Shown: positions 43,801 through 55,866, counted from the stretch's first letter. The stretch is 64,000 bases of DNA from Macrostomum hystrix (GCA_950097015.1 CATNEN010000038.1:20682001-20746000); one strand, 5' to 3'. Program-made: numbers and translations. Notes: generated by a model not told the origin, from the letters alone.

Positions 43801-46800
43801 ATGTCGACCAAAAACTTACCGGAGCACTGTGACAACTCTGACTGTGCCTGGCAGTTTCCCAATGCATCAATGTCCTCCGCCACCGATAGTAAATCGTACG
43901 CCAAGCGCTGGGGAACAAAGCCGGGATTCTTGGATCCATTTCATGTAGCCTATCAGTGCGTCAAGCGTCTTAAAGCCGCCACCTTTGTCAATATCGCCTA
44001 CGGTTCAAAGAATAAGGAGACCACCGATAAGAGCCGGCTGAGCCCCGGACTGCAGATCTACTTGGGCCGGCTGGTTTCGGATGACCAGGTATGGTGAAGG
44101 ATGGGGATTCTGAGGTGTTGGGATGGGGATTCTGTGGTTTTGGGATTGGGATTGTGAGGTGTTGGGATTGGGATTGTGACGTGTTGGGATTGGGATTCTG
44201 TGGTGTTGCGATGGGGATTCTGTGGTGTTGGGATGGGGATTCTGTGGTGTTGCGATGGGGATTGTGAGGTGTTGGGATTGGGATTGTGAGGTGTTGCGAT
44301 GGGGATTGTGAGGTGTTGGGATTGGGATTGTGAGGTGTTGGGATGGGGATTGTGAGGTGTTGCGATGGGGATTGTGAGGTGTTGCGATGGGGATTGTGAG
44401 GTGTTGGGATGGGGATTCTGTGGTGTTGCGATGGAGATTCTGTGGTGTTGGGATGGGGATTCTGTGGTGTTGCGATGGGGATTGTGAGGTGTTGGGATTG
44501 GGATTGTGAGGTGTTGCGATGGGGATTGTGAGGTGTTGGGATTGGGATTGTGAGGTGTTGGGATGGGGATTGTGAGGTGTTGCGATGGGGATTGTGAGGT
44601 GTTGCGATGGGGATTCTGTGGTGTTGGGATGGCGATTCTGTGGTGTTGGGATTGGGATTGTGAGGTGTTGGGATGAGGATTCTGTGGTGTTGGGATGGCG
44701 ATTCTGTGGTGTTGGGATGGGGATTCTGTGGTGTTGGGATTGGGATTCTGAGGTGTTGGGATTGGGATTGTGAGGTGTTGGGATGGGGATTCTGTGGTGT
44801 TGGGTTGGGGATTCTGTGGTGTTGGGATGGGGATTCTGTGGTGTTGGGATTGGGATTGTGAGGTGTTGGGATGAGGATTCTGTGGTGTTGGGATGGGGAT
44901 TCTGTGGTGTTGGTTTTGGGATTCTGTGGTGTTGGGATGGGGATTCTGTGGTGTTGGGATGGGGATTCTGTGGTGTTGGTTTTGGGATTCTGTGGTGTTG
45001 GGATGGGGATTCTGTGGTGTTGGTTTAGGGATTCTGTGGTGTTGGGATGGGGATTCTGTGGTGTTGGTTTAGGGATTCTGTGGTGTTGGGATGGGGATTC
45101 TGTGGTGTTGGGATGGGGATTCTGTGGTGTTGGTTTAGGGATTCTGTGGTGATGGGATGGGGATTCTGTGGTTTTGGGATGGGATAGAAGAAATAAATGT
45201 TTGTGCCTGTGCTGATTACATCAGCTGCTGTGTCGGAACTTTTAGATTTAGGATAACTCAATGTCCCAATTCGATAGTCGTAGATAAATGACCTACTTAA
45301 ATATTTACCCATTCATTCAAACCGAATCTTCCAACTCAAGGTGAGCGATGACGTTAAGGAGCACATCGTCAGTGGCTCAGCTGAAAATTTGACAGCCGTT
45401 ATTCGCAAGTACCAATCCCTGGAGCAGGTACTGCTGTTCCTATTGAAGTACCTGAAAGAGCGCGGACCGCTTGTCAAGTTCAAGTACAACAATCAAGATA
45501 TGCTAGAAAAAGTTGTGCTCAACCCACGCTACCTAGTTTCCACCTTCATGACCACCCTGTGCGAATTCGAGCTGGAATTTCACTCGACAGTCGTCATCGG
45601 CGACTATCTCAATTACTTACTCTTCGTGGCCTTCGCTCACGATCTGTTCTGGATCAAGGACCTCCTGGCCGAAGTCTGGGGCCCGCTGCTAATCGAATTT
45701 GTCAACGTCGGCTTGGCCAATTCCGAGCCGATGAATGAGAAACAGAAACGTGATAATATCAGAGTGATCACTTTGCGACTATTGGAGACCATTCCGTGGG
45801 GGAGACTAAAGAGCGCCGAAAATATGAAGATTACTATGAATCCTCAGGTCAGTATAGCGAGTTGTCTGCTTTATTAAATTTATTTACAGGTATGCTGCAC
45901 ATCTTCAAAGACAAAACTGGACCTCTTCAAAGACAAAACTGGACCTCTTCAAAGACAAAACTGGACCTCTTCAAAGACAAAACTGGACCTCTTCAAAGAC
46001 AAAACTGGACCTCTTCAAAGACAAAACTGGACCTCTTCAAAGACAAAACTGGACCTCTTCAAAGACAAAACTGGACCTCTTCAAAGACAAAACTGGACCT
46101 CTTCAAAGACAAAACTGGACCTCTTCAAAGACAAAACTGGACCTCTTCAAAGACAAAACTGGACCTCCTCAAAGACAAAACTGGACCTCTTCAAAGACAA
46201 AACTGCACCTCTTCAGAGACTGCATCTGAAGGCTGCGTAACGGCTGTTCAGTCCATGGACTGGGGGAACGCTACACCCCGCCCTAACTAACACAACTGTA
46301 CCTCTCTTCAAAAACAAACTTAGCACGTTTCACTCTCGCATCAAAGTCCTTGAGCTCGAATCCTTGGCGAGGCTAAATTCATTTGTCTTATAATTTACGC
46401 TCTTAGGGTGCCGACCCCACGAGGCACCCCAAAAGAGTCAGGGAAGATGTTGACACCTGTGTGCCTGTGTGAGTCAGTGGAATGGCAGAATTGCCTCCTC
46501 GCTGGCTGCAGTTCTACGTGTCACCAAAATGTCCCAGTGCCCACAACCGTTAACCGCCCCCCCGCACCTATTCAGGTGAACGACTCCAACATGAAGCGCA
46601 AAGTAACGGAGACTGCAAATGAAATTAGCCGACTGACCACCAAGCCGTTGAACCAAGTGACGCTACTGTCCGTGGACTCGCAAAGCAGTCTCAGCAGCAT
46701 TATTAGCCTATTGGGCGACCTAGAAAATAAATCATCAGCGGTTGCCGGAGCTTCAAATGTGAATGAAGCAGCCGCGATCGCCGACCCGGAGGCAGCCCAG

Positions 46801-46956
46801 CTTGAGAAGAAACCAGTCGAAGAGGAAGAGAAGGCCGCCAAGAACGCCGTCGCCGACCAGAAGAACAAGGACTCGAGCGCCCAGAATGACTGCTCAAATA
46901 AGTTACTAGAGAAGCCCGCCCGGAAGGGTTGCAAGAAGGGTTGTCACGCGTATTGA
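43801..46956 (+). CDS. Three-exon gene, unknown family, 391 residues
   Basis: Exons 43801-44088, 45341-45847 and 46576-46956, all phase 0, with donors GTATGG and GTCAGT and acceptors CTCAAG and TATTCAG. Total 391 residues. Residues 1-265 appear globular and alpha-helical (for example LEQVLLFLLKYLKERGPLVK and LNYLLFVAFAHDLFWIKDLL), with no signal peptide or certain transmembrane segment. The C-terminal ~125 residues (exon 3) are low-complexity, charged and Ala/Glu/Lys-rich, ending in a cysteine-containing KGCKKGCHAY. I recognise no family, and helical scaffold is only a guess. Codon use and GC content match neighbouring true genes. Both introns carry 22-bp arrays, and the second ends with a SINE next to the acceptor. 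Confidence 0.75.
44095..45180 (+). repeat. 22-bp G-rich minisatellite, unknown gene intron 1
   Basis: About 49 units of GGTGTTGGGATGGGGATTCT plus GT, with GGGATTGGGATTGTGA variants. Starts within ten bases of the exon 1 donor. Confidence 0.97.
45900..46212 (+). repeat. 22-bp minisatellite, unknown gene intron 2
   Basis: About 14 almost identical units of CTTCAAAGACAAAACTGGAC plus CT; a young array. Confidence 0.97.
46215..46290 (-). repeat. SINE-A 3' fragment
   Basis: On the minus strand reads CAGTCCATGGACTGAACAGC then GCAGCCTTCAGATGCAG, matching the 3' part of SINE-A at 11.4 and 55.7 kb. Abuts the 22-bp array. Confidence 0.65.
46305..46550 (+). repeat. SINE-B, diverged, adjoining an acceptor
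   Basis: Aligns along its length to the SINE-B at 50.44 kb: head with GAGCTCGAATCC, the middle with GTCAGGGAAGATGT, and the 3' part with CAGAATTGCCTCCTCGCTGG. The exon 3 pyrimidine tract and acceptor follow within about 25 bases. Confidence 0.7.
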
Positions 46957-47325
46957 CGAAGTAGGGCATTGAGTTCGGGCACAAGTTGACTGTTAAACTA
47001 TAATTTAAAATTCACTGTAATGTGTTTTATCATCAAGAGAAAAAATATTACTCTAAAAATACGTTTTTTTGGGGATCATTCATTTTCCAGACATTGGCGA
47101 AGATTTTCGCATCAATTTCGGTAATCTTGAATTCTACGAATGTTCACTGTCACTATCGGGTTGTAAAACTCTGTCACAGTTATCTTTTTAGTGTACTCAA
47201 ATGAAAAAATTGGCTCTTCAAGCACAATGCCGAGCTGAAAGCCCTATTTAAATATATTTGCGTTTTTACCCACTGCTATTTATAACAAAGTCACATTTAG
47301 CTTGCGTTATTCGTATTTTTAATAC
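46957..47325. other. 3' flank of unknown three-exon gene
   Basis: AT-rich noncoding; no canonical AATAAA found near the stop. Confidence 0.35.
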
Positions 47326-48560
47326 TAAATCCACAACCAACCAACACTGGATCCACAACCAACCAATATTTAATTCACAACCAACAAACACTGGATCCAC
47401 AACCAACCAACACTGGATCCACAACCAACCAACACTGGATCCAAAACCAAGCAAGACTGGATCCACAACCAACCAACACTGGATCCACAACCAACCAACA
47501 CTGGATCCACAACCAACCAACACTGGATCCACAACCAACCAATATTTAATTCACAACCAACAAACACTGGATCCACAACCAACCAACACTGGATCCACAA
47601 CCAACCAACACTGGATCCACAACCAACCAACACTGGATCCACAACCAACCAACACTGGATCCACAACCAACCAACACTGGATCCACAACCAACCAACACT
47701 GGATCCACAACCAACCAACACTGGATCCACAACCAACCAACACTGAATCCACAACTAAACAACACTGGATCCACAACTAAACAACACTGGATCCACAACC
47801 AAGCAAGACTGGATCCACAACCAACCAACACTGGATCCACAACCAACCAATATTTAATTCACAACCAATCAACACTGGATCCACAACCAACCAACACTGG
47901 ATCCACAACCAACCAATATTTAATTCACAACCAACCAACACTGAATCCACAACTAAACAACACTGAATCCACAACCAACCAACACTGAATCCACAACTAA
48001 ACAACACTGAATCCACAACTAAACAACACTGGATCCACAACCAAGCAAGACTGGATCCACAACCAACCAACACTGGATCCACAACCAACCAATATTTAAT
48101 TCACAACCAATCAACACTGGATCCACAACCAACCAACACTGGATCCACAACCAACCAATATTTAATTCACAACCAACCAACACTGCAGGATCCACAACCA
48201 ACCAATATTTAATTCACAACCAACCAACACTGGATCCACAACCAACCAATATTTAATTCACAACCAACCAACACTGGATCCACAACCAACCAACACTGGA
48301 TCCACAACCAAGCAAGACTGGATCCACAACCAACCAACACTGGATTCACAACCAACCAATATTTAATTCACAACCAACCAACACTGGATCCACAACCAAC
48401 CAACACTGGATCCACAACCAAGCAAGACTGGATCCACAACCAACCAACACTGGATCCACAACCAACCAATATTTAATTCACAACCAATCAACACTGGATC
48501 CACAACCAACCAACACTGGATCCACAACCAATCAAAATTTAATTCACAGCCAACCAAAAT
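47326..48560 (+). repeat. 22-bp minisatellite, intergenic
   Basis: About 55 units of CCAACCAACACTGGATCCAC plus AA. A TATTTAATTCACAAC variant is interspersed at regular places, giving higher-order structure. Contains many BamHI sites. Confidence 0.97.
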
Positions 48561-48650
48561 TTAATTCACAACCAACCTATATTCGATCCAGAACAAATAA
48601 ATCGACAACCATTCAAAATTTTAAGCATAACTCGCCCCAAAAGTAACCTA

Positions 48651-48663
48651 GTAATAATAATAA

Positions 48664-48694
<31 letters not shown>

Positions 48695-49050
48695 AATAAT
48701 TGCAGGAGAGCTGCGGGCAATGGCACATCATTTGGTGACACTAGACACGCAGCCAGCGAGGAGGCAATTCTGCCCATTTCGCTGACTCCTGAGCACACAC
48801 GCACACAGATAATGTACGCAGGCACACGCTCTCACAGGTGAGTACATCTGCCCTGACTTTCTCATCGTCAGGCAGTGTACACTATCACTGTGCCTTGGAG
48901 GTTGGTCCTCAATGGCGAAAATTGCACGACAAGCCGCCAAGCCTTCTCTCCGCGGCTGCGCCCCAAATAAATGTGGCCTCGCCGTGGAATCGAACTTAGG
49001 GACCTTGGTGCGAAAGGCAAACGCGATAACCGCTCTGCCACCGACCCCCT
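48651..49050 (-). mobile_element. Full-length SINE-B with target duplication
   Basis: On the minus strand: tRNA-like head (GGTGGCAGAGCGGTTATCGC, B-box AGTTCGATTCC), body of about 290 bases, and an (ATT)n tail of about 17 repeats. Flanked by AAAAGTAACCTA (48639-48650) and AAAAGGAACCTA (49051-49062). It provides the family reference for this window. Confidence 0.88.
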
Positions 49051-49062
49051 AAAAGGAACCTA

Positions 49063-49469
49063 ATTTTAACACTGCAACGGCTGAAAATATGGAACTCTTG
49101 AAACACGGAGTTACCGTGAAGCACTGAGGTACACACACTCGTTGAAGCGAGTTTACTTCTAGCTAGGATGAGATATTTCTAAGGTGAATTTCAGCATTCA
49201 CATTTTGCTTGTTCTCACCACCATTGGCCGATCTGGACAAAAAATAATAAACGAGAAAGCAAAAGACTAAGTTACCAATAAAGCAGAAGAATAAGGTTTC
49301 AAAAGCAGTCTCATTTATCGCTATCTGGCTTGTTGGGCACATTCCATTTCTCGAGTAGAGGCCAAACTGATCTGCAAAAATTAGTGACGAACTAATTGTT
49401 ACCGGTTTAAACTACTTACAGTAGCTTGAAAGCACTTTGAAATTAAGTATTCATTTCAAAGACTGAATT
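49063..49469. other. Intergenic, nothing recognised
   Basis: Ordinary AT-rich sequence. Confidence 0.35.
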
Positions 49470-50075
49470 GTGAATTAATAAAAACTAATGAATTAATGAA
49501 TGAATGAATGAATGAAATAATTAATTAATTAATTTGTTAATTAATTAATTAATTATTAAATAAATAAATGATTGAATGAATGAATGAATGAATAAATGAA
49601 TTAATTAATGAATTAATTAATGAATGAATGAATTAATTAATTAATTAATAAATGAATGATTGAATGAATTAATTAATTATTAAATAAATGAATGATTGAA
49701 TGAATGAATGAATGAATGAATGAATGAATGAATGAATGAACGAATGAATGAATGATTGAATGAATGAATGAATGAATGAATGAATGAATGATTGAATGAA
49801 TGAATGAATGAATGAATGAATGAATGAATGAATGAATGAATGAATGAATGAATGAATGAATGATTGAATGAATGAATGAATGAATGAATTAATTAATTAA
49901 TTAATTAATGATTGAATAAACGAATGAATTAATGAATGAATGAATTAATTAATTAATTAATGATTGAATTAACGAATGAATGAATGAAGGAATGAATGAA
50001 TGAATTAATTAATTAATTAATGATTGAATAAACGAATGAATGAATGAATGAATGAATTTATGATGAATGATGAAG
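49470..50075 (+). repeat. GAAT / AATT tetranucleotide microsatellite
   Basis: About 600 bases of (GAAT)n mixed with (TTAA)n blocks. It ends some 15 bases from the stop codon of the polyglutamine gene, so it probably forms that gene's 3' UTR or flank. Confidence 0.97.
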
Positions 50076-50090
50076 AATCACTCCTCGTCC

Positions 50091-51842
50091 TCACTTGTAA
50101 ATCTCGTACAGTGTGTCGTCATTCTTCTTGACTACGACATCTTTCTGCTCGGCAGTGAGACTGGAACCGAGCGACTCCTTGAAGCTGCTGAGGTACACGT
50201 CCCACAGGCTGCAGTGTTGTTTTAGCTCTTCTATCAGCGTCGTGAGGTCCTTGCTCTGACTGCGGTCAGCTCGCTGGCGCCGGTGAATAGCCGGGCTGAT
50301 GCAGCGAATGGAGTCTGCATGGCAACAAAGGACGGTGGAATGCTCACGTTAGCCAAACTTGAGATGTCTCACCTTTCCTCTGTCTCATCACTCCTGTCTA
50401 TTCTAGAATCTCTATTCTATAGGAATCTCCATCCTAGAGTGGTGAGTGGCAGAGCGGTTAACGCGTTTGCCTCTCACACCAAGAAAGGTCCCTGAGCTCG
50501 ATTCCGCGGCGAGGCCACATTCACTTGGGGTGCAGCCGCGGAGAGAATCTTGGCGTCTTGCCGTGCAATTTACGTCCTTGAGGGCCAACCTCCAAGGAAC
50601 AGTGAAGGTGTACACTGCCTGACGATGAGAAAGTCAGAGCAGATGTACACACCTGTGTGAGCGTATGCCTGCGTACAGTATCTGTGTGCGTGTGTACTTA
50701 GGAGTCAGTGGAATGGGCAGAATTGCCTCCTCGCTGGCTGTGGGTCTAGTGACACCAAATGATGTGCCATTGCCCGCAGCCCTCCTGCGATTGTTAATAT
50801 CAATCAATCTCTTTCTCCAGTCTAACATCTATCCTGTCTAACACCTCTCCTGTCTAACATCTCTCCTGTCTAACACCTCTTCTGTCTAACATCTATCCTG
50901 TCTAACACCTCTCCTGTCTAACACCTCGCCTGTCTAACACATCGCCTGTCTAATGCCTCTCCCGTCTTATATTTATCCTGTCTAACATCTGTCCTGTCTA
51001 CCATTTATCCTGTCTAACACCTCTCCTGTCTAACATCTCTCCTGTCTAACATCTCTCCTGTCTAACATCTCTCCTGTCTAACATCTCTCCTGTCTAACAC
51101 CTCTCCTGTCTACCATCTCTCCTGTCTACCATCTCTCCTGTCTACCATCTATCCTGTCTAACACCTCTCCTGTCTACCATCTCTCCTGTCTACCATCTCT
51201 CCTGTCTACCATCTATCCTGTCTAACACCTCTCCTGTCTAATACCTCGCCTGTCTAACACATCGCCTGTCTAACACATCGCCTGTCTAACACCTCTCCTG
51301 TCTTAAATTTATTCTGTCTAAAATCTCTCCTGTCTAACATCTATCCTGTCTAGCACCTCGCCTGTCTAACACATCTCCTGTCTAACACATCTCCTGTCTA
51401 ACACATCTCCTGTCTAACACATCTCCTGTCTAACACATCTCCTGTCTAACACATCTCCTGTCCAACACATCTCCTGTCTAACACATCTCCTGTCTCAAAC
51501 TCAAAACTCACAGTTTAGCCCTCTTGATTTGTACTTCTCCAGTTTCGCGGCCAACTGTCGCTCTCGCTCTTTTTCGCTGGCTGCCGAGGAGGGCGGCACC
51601 AGCTGCGACTTATCGATGCCCTTCAGCAGATCGCTGTAGGCAGCCAGCGCCCACTTGACCATCTCCTCAGCGGTTCCCTGTTCGCTACGAATTATTTCGC
51701 AGAGGTGGCTATAAAAAGCTTGAGCAATCTTTGGAATCCTGGTGCGCAGCTGCTGCTGCTGTTTCTGCTGTTGTTGCTGCTGCAGCTGCTGCTGCGGTTT
51801 CTGCTGTTGTTGTTGCTGCTGCTGCTGCTGCTGTTTCTGCTG

Positions 51843-51873
<31 letters not shown>

Positions 51874-51992
51874 TGTTTCTGCTGTTGTTGCTGCTGCAGC
51901 TGCTGCTGCTGCTGTAATCTTCTCGACATAGTCTCACCCTGACGAGTGGACGCGGTAGCTGAAACTGAATAATTGCGATTTCTTGTTGCCAT
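50091..51992 (-). CDS. Polyglutamine protein, two exons, unknown family
   Basis: Exon 1 is 51992-51512 and exon 2 is 50314-50091; GT-AG junction, in frame, 234 residues. After a short Ser/Thr-rich start there are about 65 residues (roughly 27-90) that are nearly all glutamine, encoded by mixed CAG and CAA codons with Lys, Leu and Pro interruptions. A helical region follows (IAQAFYSHLCEIIRSEQ, TAEEMVKWALAAYSDLLKGI), then a charged coiled-coil-like stretch (ASEKERERQLAAKLEKYK). Exon 2 adds LTTLIEELKQHCSLWDVYLS and an acidic end (KKNDDTLYEIYK). Glutamine tracts are common in transcription and RNA-binding proteins, but nothing here fixes a function. The tetranucleotide array lies just past the stop and a 20-bp array lies upstream. 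Confidence 0.75.
50440..50795 (+). mobile_element. SINE-B in polyglutamine gene intron
   Basis: Head GTGGCAGAGCGGTTAACGCG and B-box AGCTCGATTCC, body and 3' end with CCTCCTGCGATTGTTAATAT. Antisense to the host gene. Confidence 0.85.
50800..51495 (+). repeat. 16-bp minisatellite, polyglutamine gene intron
   Basis: About 43 units of CTCTCCTGTCTAACAC. It ends about 15 bases from the exon 1 donor (minus strand). Confidence 0.96.
51690..51915 (-). repeat. CAG/CAA trinucleotide tract in coding exon
   Basis: Interrupted CAG/CAA tract coding for the glutamine region; the mixed codons would be expected to limit slippage. Confidence 0.9.
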
Positions 51993-52264
51993 GCTTCGGT
52001 AGGAATAAGCTCAATTTAAAAACCCTTAAAAAGTAGAAAATGTTTAGCACTGATGATTAATAATATTGCTATTCTTTTAATTTACAATATTCTCCAGAGT
52101 AGATAAGCGAGTTCATCTTCTCTTTACGAGGGGCGCATTTCTAGATTAGATTACTGTCTATGGCCAATCATCGTTCCAATAAAGCTCTCTACATTTTTGG
52201 CTTCAGGTAGTATCTTTAATTGCTTTGCATATTTCAGCAACCTTTCAGGGACTTAAAAATTTTT

Positions 52265-53795
52265 AAAGGTATCTAGGTTGCTGACATTCTCTCCAAGTAG
52301 CTGACATTCTCTCCAAGTCGCTGACATTCTCTCATAGTAGCTGACATTCTCTCATAGTAGCTGACATTCGCTAATAGTAGCTGAAATTCGCTAATAGTAG
52401 CTGACATTCTCTTCTAGTAGCTGACATTCTCTCATAGTAGCTGACATTCTCTCCAAGTAGCTGACATTTTCTCCAAGTAGTTGACATTCTCTCATAGTAG
52501 CTGACATTCGCTAATAGTAGCTGACATTCTCTCATAGTAGCTGACATTCTCTCCAAGTAGCTGAAATTCTCTCCAAGTAGCTGACATTTTCTCCAAGTAG
52601 TTGACATTCTCTCATAGTAGCTGACATTCGCTAATAGTAGCTGACATTCTCTCATAGTAGCTGACATTCTCTCCAAGTAGCTGACATTCTCTCATAGTAG
52701 CTGACATTCGCTAATAGTAGCTGACATTCTCTCATAGTAGCTGACATTCTCTCATAGTAGCTGACATTCTCTCCAAGTAGCTGAGATTCTCTCATAGTAG
52801 CTGACATTCTCTCATAGTAGCTGACATTCGCTAATAGTAGCTGACATTCTCTCATAGTAGCTGACATTCGCTAATAGTAGCTGACATTCTCTCATAGTAG
52901 CTGACATTCTCTCCAACTAGCTGACATTCTCTCATAGTAGCTGACATTCGCTAATAGTAGCTGACATTCTCTCATAGTAGCTGACATTCTCTCCAACTAG
53001 CTGACATTCTCTCATAGTAGCTGACATTCGCTAATAGTAGCTGACATTCTCTCATAGTAGCTGACATTCGCTAATAGTAGCTGACATTCTCTCATAGTAG
53101 CTGACATTCTCTCCAACTAGCTGACATTCTCTCATAGTAGCTGACATTCGCTAATAGTAGCTGACATTCTCTCATAGTAGCTGACATTCTCTCCAAGTAG
53201 CTGACATTCTCTCATAGTAGCTGACATTCGCTAATAGTAGCTGACATTCTCTCATAGTAGCTGACATTCTCTCCAAGTAGCTGACATTCTCTCATAGTAG
53301 CTGACATTCGCTAATAGTAGCTGACATTCTCTCATAGTAGCTGACATTCGCTAATAGTAGCTGACATTCTCTCCAAGTAGTTAACATTCTCTCATAGTAG
53401 CTGACATTCTCTCATAGTAGCTGACATTTTCTCATAGTAGCTGACATTCGCTAATAGTAGCTGACATTCTCTACAATTAGCTGACATTCTCTCCAAGTAG
53501 CTGACATTTTCTCCAAGTAGTTGACATTCTCTCCAGGTAGCTGACATTGTCTTCTAGTAGCTGACATTCTCTCATAGAAGCTGACATTCTCTCTAGGTAG
53601 CTGACATTCTCTCATAGAAGCTGACATTCTCTCCAAGTAGCTGGTATTATCTTCTAGTAGCTGACATTCTCTCTAGGTAACTGACATTCTTTCCAGGTAG
53701 CTGACATTCTTTCCAGGTAGCTGACATTCTCTCTAGGTAGCTGACATTCTCTCTAGGTAACTGACATTCTCTCAAGGTAGCTGACATTTTCTGGT
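52265..53795 (+). repeat. 20-bp minisatellite upstream of polyglutamine gene
   Basis: About 76 units of CTGACATTCTCTCATAGTAG, with CGCTAATAG, CTCCAAGTAG and CTAGGTAG variants in higher-order order. The longest single-period array of the set, starting about 270 bases upstream of the polyglutamine start codon. Confidence 0.97.
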
Positions 53796-55640
53796 ATATG
53801 AAAAGCAAAAATAATATTCGAAGTTATACTGAATATTTATTGGCACTAAAACATTTCACGCAGTAAAATATGTCGTACTTTAATAGGAATACCATTGTAT
53901 TGTGTCGAAACAATTTCGGCACAATTATTTTAAGCTAAATTACAATTGCCTTGACCTAAACGTCTGTCATAAGAGCTGTGTTTATAAAAAGTTCAAACTT
54001 TTGTTTTAATTTTCAAACCCTGCCTTCCAACCCAGCCTGATTACAACTGTCACCATCTAACCAAGGCCATAGGGTCAAGGTCAGCAAAAGGTGATGCCAT
54101 TGCCGATTGCTATAGAAGTTCAGCATATATGAAATTGTCAAGCTTACATTAGATTTCTCTAAATGCATCACTATTTGATTTAATATGACTTAATCTTCTT
54201 AATCAATTAGTTTTTTAGTATTTTATTGATATCTTTGTCTCATTTCTTCGCAAACAATTAAGTCGGCAAAAATATTCAAATTAAAAATTTCGCCGATTTA
54301 GCGCGATAGCGATAGATTTATCGTTATTATATCACAAATTAACTGCTTATTTTTCTCGTTACATGTGCGTTATGTTCGCGCCAATTTAAACTGACCTGGT
54401 CATTTAATTTACATCGATCGTTTAATAATATTATATTTACCAACCAAATATACATCGTTCAATATTGGCAAAACTGGTATTTTGCCTGAGCGAAAATCTA
54501 CTACTACCGCGAAAAGCACTTGTTGGCTCGTACTTTTAACTTTCTCAACACTTTCTTAACCAGGGTGGATTTTTCCCCTGAGAATTGTATTAAATTTTTG
54601 GGGAAAAATTAGCTGTGAATTTTTCTTTTTGTGCTGCACCCGTACGGAGCAACGCAAGCACTCGAAACTCAAGAACACGGGCCAAATTTTGTTGCGCATC
54701 TTCTGAAAAAATCAAGTCGCCAGATCTTCAGACCGTCGAGATATTCAATGTTTCTGGCCGAAGGTCTGATTTTTCCTATAAGAGCTAGTGTATTTCATAC
54801 ACCCCTATATACAAATTTGCACTGCGCCTCAGTGCGGCCTTGCCAGGCCTTCACAATTCATCAGCATGTCACCCGATTGTGCCTGCATCATCTCCGTCTT
54901 CGGTGGTCGAATCCATTGATTCCACCTGTTGTATCAATGGATACAACAGGTGGAAATAAGGAACTATGGACACCCTGACGCGAATTTCTCCAATTTCACT
55001 GCTCAAGCCAAAATATTAGGCGCAGCTCAACCTCAGTACACCATCGCCTATTCTGTCAACCAATCAGTCACCACTTAACGCTGTCAGCATTCAGGCGCTG
55101 CCAAAATAATTACTTGGTATAAAAATGGGCGGCAAAATGGCTTGGTACTCCAACTGTTAATCGCCTAACCCTTTCGTCTGCTAGCCTAGTCTGCTAGTCT
55201 ACAATTAATTATCGATTTATTTCCTTCCCCCCCAGTGAGCCCCAAGGGTTGTTTCTCTAACCCCTCGTTTGGTCATAGTCAGATTTGCTTAGTGTGGGGC
55301 TCAATGTACGCTGTACCCCTGTACATGTATACCCCTCAGCTTACGAGTGTCAATGATTGGGGGCCAATGATTTAGGACCTTTGGCTCGCGCATAAAATCT
55401 CTACCACTCTTACTCGTTCAATGACATTGCACAAGAGACATGCTGGGAAATTATTTAAGGTCACAGAAAAGTATACTGAGTTGATGGTAATATTTTATCA
55501 GGATATAGTCTACTTCTCGATACTGACATAAAATTAGTGACTGATATACGCTCGTGTTTAGAAGCATATTTTAATTAGCCAATCAATTAGCATTAAGCAG
55601 TTTAATTTTAATGATAATATCAGAACAATAGAAATAGAGT
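53796..55640. other. Intergenic, with one strong hairpin
   Basis: Mostly AT-rich. No gene supported; the open frame at 54631-54978 lacks protein-like features. The notable structure is the inverted repeat at 54919-54955. Confidence 0.4.
54919..54955. repeat. Near-perfect hairpin, 16-bp arms
   Basis: TTCCACCTGTTGTATC, a four-base loop (AATG), then its exact reverse complement. A second overlapping inverted pair (ATCCATTGAT at 54911 / ATCAATGGAT at 54933) nests with it. Confidence 0.9.
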
Positions 55641-55644
55641 TGCC

Positions 55645-55866
55645 ACAGGCGCAGCTGTTGCGCAACGCATCTAAAGGCTTCGTGTCCATCTGTTCAGTCC
55701 ATGGACTGGGGACATCGCCTAGCGAATTTCTACCCCAGCTGGATGAACTGAATCACTCGGAAACGTATTGCCTTGTACAAACGCGCAAATCAATTATTTT
55801 CCCTGGGCTGAGATTCGAACTCCCGACCTCACAGCCAAACCACTGGGCTATAAGTTCCACTTAAGG
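55645..55866 (-). mobile_element. SINE-A copy
   Basis: On the minus strand: tRNA-like head TAGCCCAGTGGTTTGGC and B-box GAGTTCGAATCTC, core with GATTCAGTTCATCCAGCTGG, CAGTCCATGGACTGAACAG, and 3' part ending in CAGCTGCGCCTGTG. Confidence 0.75.

Noticed and set aside
51692-51942. Plus-strand poly-Leu, poly-Ala and poly-Cys frames
   Set aside because: Antisense readings of the CAG/CAA tract of the polyglutamine exon.
52265-53795. CRISPR-like array of regular repeats
   Set aside because: Units are contiguous 20-mers without unique spacers, in animal nuclear DNA.
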